In this document: piece by piece, positions 61,931 to 64,000 of the stretch
Position numbering within the stretch: the first letter of the stretch is position 1
Layout of the letters: each line of letters begins with the position of its first letter
Assembly (NCBI RefSeq): GCF_022750635.1
Contig: NZ_JAJKBG010000001.1
Location: forward strand, 186,001-250,000
Direction: 5' to 3'
Length of the DNA stretch: 64,000 nt
Origin: Brevundimonas pishanensis
Lineage (GTDB): Bacteria; Pseudomonadota; Alphaproteobacteria; Caulobacterales; Caulobacteraceae
Notes under the pieces: generated by a model
Databases searched by the model: none
Told to the model about the DNA's origin: nothing
What the model saw: the letters and a program-made list of their open reading frames with translations, nothing else
Program-made: the position numbers and the translations under genes

Positions 61931-62009
61931 GCGCTGTCTCGTCCCACAGCGCCGGGAAACTCATATACTAGGAGCGGAACGAGGCGCGGACGTGACCGCC
62001 CGCGCCTCG
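61931..62009 (-). promoter_or_regulatory. Structured pnp leader / rpsO-pnp intergenic hairpins
   Basis: Two strong hairpins: GCGCTGT/ACAGCGC (61931-61937 and 61946-61952), and a 10-bp stem CGAGGCGCGG/CCGCGCCTCG (61980-62009). No U-run follows the second. In many bacteria a long stem in this position is cut by RNase III and lets PNPase control its own mRNA; the same role is likely here. Confidence 0.6.
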
Positions 62010-62041
62010 TGGAAATTCATCCGATCCGCAACCGGGGCACC

Positions 62042-62311
62042 TTAGCGACGCAGGCCCAGCTTGGTGATCAGCGCCACGTAACGGGCGTTGTCCACCTTGT
62101 TCAGGTGGTCGAGCAGACGACGACGCTGCGAGACCATCTTCAGAAGGCCGCGACGCGAGTGGTTGTCTTTTTTGTGGGTCTTGAAGTGCTCGGTCAGGTT
62201 CGCGATGCGGACCGACAGGATTGCAACTTGCACTTCAGCCGAACCGGTGTCGCCTTGCGAGCGAGCGTTTTCAGCAATGACTTCAGCTTTACGGGTAGCC
62301 GTGATCGACAT
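62042..62311 (-). CDS. rpsO: 30S ribosomal protein S15
   Basis: An 89-aa S15 of normal length. Key blocks are [22 protein letters not shown] and [23 protein letters not shown], which bind the 16S central domain (the longest run is quoted in two parts across residues 22-72). It lies 11 bases downstream of truB and upstream of pnp, the conserved truB-rpsO-pnp order. Confidence 0.97.
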   Translation of the reverse strand: MSITATRKAEVIAENARSQGDTGSAEVQVAILSVRIANLTEHFKTHKKDNHSRRGLLKMVSQRRRLLDHLNKVDNARYVALITKLGLRR

Positions 62312-62322
62312 CAGAGTCTCCG

Positions 62323-63255
62323 TTATTGGAGGTTAAATACGCGGTCTGGCGCAAGCCGACCGGCCTTGAGATTGCAGAGGCAAACCAGCGTCCCGTCCGA
62401 ATAGACCGAGATCAGCCCCTCTTCCGACGACAGCCGGCTTTGGAGTTGTTCGATCTGCTGCGGCAGCAGAGCAATGGGTCGTCCCTGTCTCAGAGAGAGG
62501 GCTTCCTGTTCCGTCACGGCCAGATCCGGGATGTCGTCCAGAGCGGTCGCAACAGGCAAAAGGCCTTCAGAGGCGCGGCCCTTATGCGCCAAATCCTCGA
62601 GAAAATCCAGTGTGACGGCGTTCTGCACTGAAAACGTCCCCACCATCTCGCGTCGCAGAACCGAAACATGCCCCTCTGCCCCGAGGACGGCGGCAAGATC
62701 TCGCGCGAGAGAACGCACATAGACGCCCTTGCCCGTGCGCATGGTGACTTCGATGTGGTCCGCATCCGGTACGTCGGTGACGGCGACTTCGTGGATCGTA
62801 ACGCGACGCGATTTCAGTTCAACTTCAACGCCTTCGCGCGCGAGGTCATAGGCGCGCTCGCCGTTGACGCGGATCGCCGAGAAGGCCGGAGGGACCTGAT
62901 CGATCTCTCCAACGAACTGCGGAAGCGCGGCCTTCACCTGCTCGACCGTCGGGCGCACATCGGACGTACCGATGACGGTGCCTTCACGGTCGATACTGTC
63001 GGTGGAGGTGCCCCACTCGATGACGAAGCGATAAATTTTCTGCGCGTCCATCATGAACGGCACAGTCTTGGTCGCCTCGCCCAGCGCAATCGGCAGGATT
63101 CCAGATGCCAGCGGGTCCAGCGTCCCCGCATGTCCCGCCTTCTGCGCATTGAACAGACGACGGACCTTGGTTACCGCATCGGTCGAGCCCATCTCGTAGG
63201 GCTTATCCAGACAGACCCAGCCGTTGACGATATCGCCCTTCTTGCGGCGGGCCAT
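62323..63255 (-). CDS. truB: tRNA pseudouridine(55) synthase TruB
   Basis: A 310-aa pseudouridine synthase. The catalytic Asp lies in [37 protein letters not shown] is the N-terminal motif, [16 protein letters not shown] the second conserved block and [16 protein letters not shown] the third. A C-terminal domain of about 70 residues follows. It modifies U55 in the T-loop of tRNAs. Its ATG overlaps the rbfA stop by one base. Confidence 0.96.
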   Translation of the reverse strand: MARRKKGDIVNGWVCLDKPYEMGSTDAVTKVRRLFNAQKAGHAGTLDPLASGILPIALGEATKTVPFMMDAQKIYRFVIEWGTSTDSIDREGTVIGTSDVRPTVEQVKAALPQFVGEIDQVPPAFSAIRVNGERAYDLAREGVEVELKSRRVTIHEVAVTDVPDADHIEVTMRTGKGVYVRSLARDLAAVLGAEGHVSVLRREMVGTFSVQNAVTLDFLEDLAHKGRASEGLLPVATALDDIPDLAVTEQEALSLRQGRPIALLPQQIEQLQSRLSSEEGLISVYSDGTLVCLCNLKAGRLAPDRVFNLQ

Positions 63256-63707
63256 CAGTCTTCCTGTTCGTCGTCTTTGCGTTGCAGGTCCGCCTGAATG
63301 CGCGGATCGGCAAACAGCTTGTCCATCATGTTCGCGGCGTTGAAGCTCTTGTCGTGCAAGAAGCGCAGTTCCGGCGTGTATTTCATGTCGATGCGGCGGC
63401 CCAGCAGGCCGCGCACGAATTTCGAATGCTCGTTCAGTGCCTTTTCGACGTCCTCTTCGAGGCCGTTGGTGTCAGCGGTCGTAACGCCTGCGCCCAGCGG
63501 CTCGACGAAGACCGTGGCGTGGCGCAGATCAGGGCTCATGCGCACTTCGGTCACGGTCAGGGAAACGCCGGTCAGCACTTCGTCGTGGATTTCGTTTTCA
63601 CGCAGCACATCAACCAGGGCGTGGCGGATCAGCTCGCCTGCGCGCAGCTGGCGCTGGCTCGGACCTTGGGGACCACTGGCGTTGCGGGTGTGTTGTTTGC
63701 GGGCCAT
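63255..63707 (-). CDS. rbfA: Ribosome-binding factor A
   Basis: A 150-aa KH-like 30S maturation factor. Conserved blocks are [38 protein letters not shown] and [20 protein letters not shown]. It acts late in 16S 5'-end processing and cold adaptation. ATG 63707 has GGAGG eight bases upstream; an ATG at 63725 would place that site inside the gene. It is coupled to truB. infB, often directly upstream, is replaced here by another gene. Confidence 0.95.
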   Translation of the reverse strand: MARKQHTRNASGPQGPSQRQLRAGELIRHALVDVLRENEIHDEVLTGVSLTVTEVRMSPDLRHATVFVEPLGAGVTTADTNGLEEDVEKALNEHSKFVRGLLGRRIDMKYTPELRFLHDKSFNAANMMDKLFADPRIQADLQRKDDEQED

Positions 63708-63780
63708 GTGACCTGCCTCCTTCATCTTCGCGCCGCCGGGGATCGGACGCCGGCTGACTAACGCGAAGGGCGCGGTCTAG

Positions 63781-64000
63781 TCATTGTGGACGATCAAGTC
63801 CAGTTCGACCCTCGTTATAAGCCTCTACAGCGCGTGTCAGTTCTGCAGATACGAGTGAGCGACCAACAGGCACGCTGACACCGCCGGCATAGAGCACCGA
63901 GGCCATCCAGTGGTTGCACAGATGCACAGCGGAGAACCGCTCCGGGGAGTCCCAAAAGGTCGCGTTGGACACAGCGCTGCCCATCAACTTGGCAGCCACG
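63781..64000 (-). CDS. C-terminal end of a DUF2459-like protein (cut by window edge)
   Basis: The frame is open to the window end, so only the last 72 or so residues are present. The stretch FSAVHLCNHWMASVLYAGGV resembles the CNxW...LxxAG pattern near the C-terminus of DUF2459 (TIGR02117-like) proteins, a membrane-associated family of unknown function. The assignment rests on this one motif. It lies 73 bases upstream of rbfA on the same strand and could be co-transcribed with it. Confidence 0.55.
   Translation of the reverse strand, partial: VAAKLMGSAVSNATFWDSPERFSAVHLCNHWMASVLYAGGVSVPVGRSLVSAELTRAVEAYNEGRTGLDRPQ

Noticed and set aside
1..64000. CRISPR arrays, insertion sequences, prophage or defence islands
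   Set aside because: No regularly spaced direct repeats, transposases, integrases or recognisable defence genes were seen; the palindromic family lacks CRISPR spacing.

Overview
This is a high-GC alphaproteobacterial chromosome segment, almost certainly from the Caulobacterales (Caulobacter, Brevundimonas or Asticcacaulis relatives). The basis is gene content: chvI-chvG-hprK-EIIA-ptsH, a senC/regB/regA redox locus, mmcB, a DUF2794 gene, a UrcA-type secreted protein, a large TonB receptor, hrcA-grpE divergent from rph, dnaK-dnaJ-dapB, and rbfA-truB-rpsO-pnp. Coding density is high. I see no phage, insertion sequence, CRISPR array, tRNA or rRNA. Two genes are cut by the window edges: polA (left) and a DUF2459-like gene (right). 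Several genes start with TTG behind a strong Shine-Dalgarno sequence.

Layout. 1-9.2 kb: 3' end of polA, a convergent TonB-dependent receptor, a small GNAT protein, a YhiN-type flavoprotein, a small zinc-ribbon protein and an unknown 570-aa protein. 9.4-12.9 kb: ChvI/ChvG two-component system with the regulatory PTS genes hprK, EIIA-Man and HPr. 12.9-20 kb: a VOC dioxygenase-hydrolase fusion, GST, YggT, 3-hydroxybutyryl-CoA dehydrogenase, two membrane proteins and hisS. 20-28 kb: a candidate small RNA gene, an M13 peptidase, a TetR regulator, a Rieske oxygenase divergent from an exported hydrolase, and a bifunctional penicillin-binding protein. 28-33 kb: YgjP-like peptidase, PhaZ, and SenC divergent from RegB-RegA. 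33-39 kb: mmcB, GNAT, thpR, Bax-inhibitor-like protein, DUF2794, fabI, DoxX, BenE and YegP. 39-48 kb: rimM, rpsP, ffh, a UrcA protein, CorA, M3 peptidase, murI and a lipoprotein. 47-59 kb: coaBC-dut, a BLUF photoreceptor, a DMT exporter, dapB-dnaJ-dnaK, alkB, a Tat-exported dienelactone hydrolase, grpE-hrcA, rph and a lipoprotein. 59.5-64 kb: pnp, rpsO, truB, rbfA.

How the genes work together: the window is mostly housekeeping (translation, chaperones, RNA processing, lysine and CoA synthesis, cell wall) with two global sensor systems, ChvGI for the envelope and RegBA-SenC for redox. The chaperone module is split into dnaK-dnaJ-dapB and hrcA-grpE, and dnaK has a sigma-32-like promoter.

There is no obvious accessory defence or biosynthetic island. 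The most interesting signals are noncoding: (1) seven copies of a palindromic repeat family whose outer arms vary in a compensatory way; (2) a short RNA candidate at about 20.13-20.25 kb with its own promoter and terminator; (3) a parS-like 16-mer between alkB and the dienelactone hydrolase gene; and (4) several structured leaders or 3' regions. All functions are assigned by reading sequence only, without any database search.
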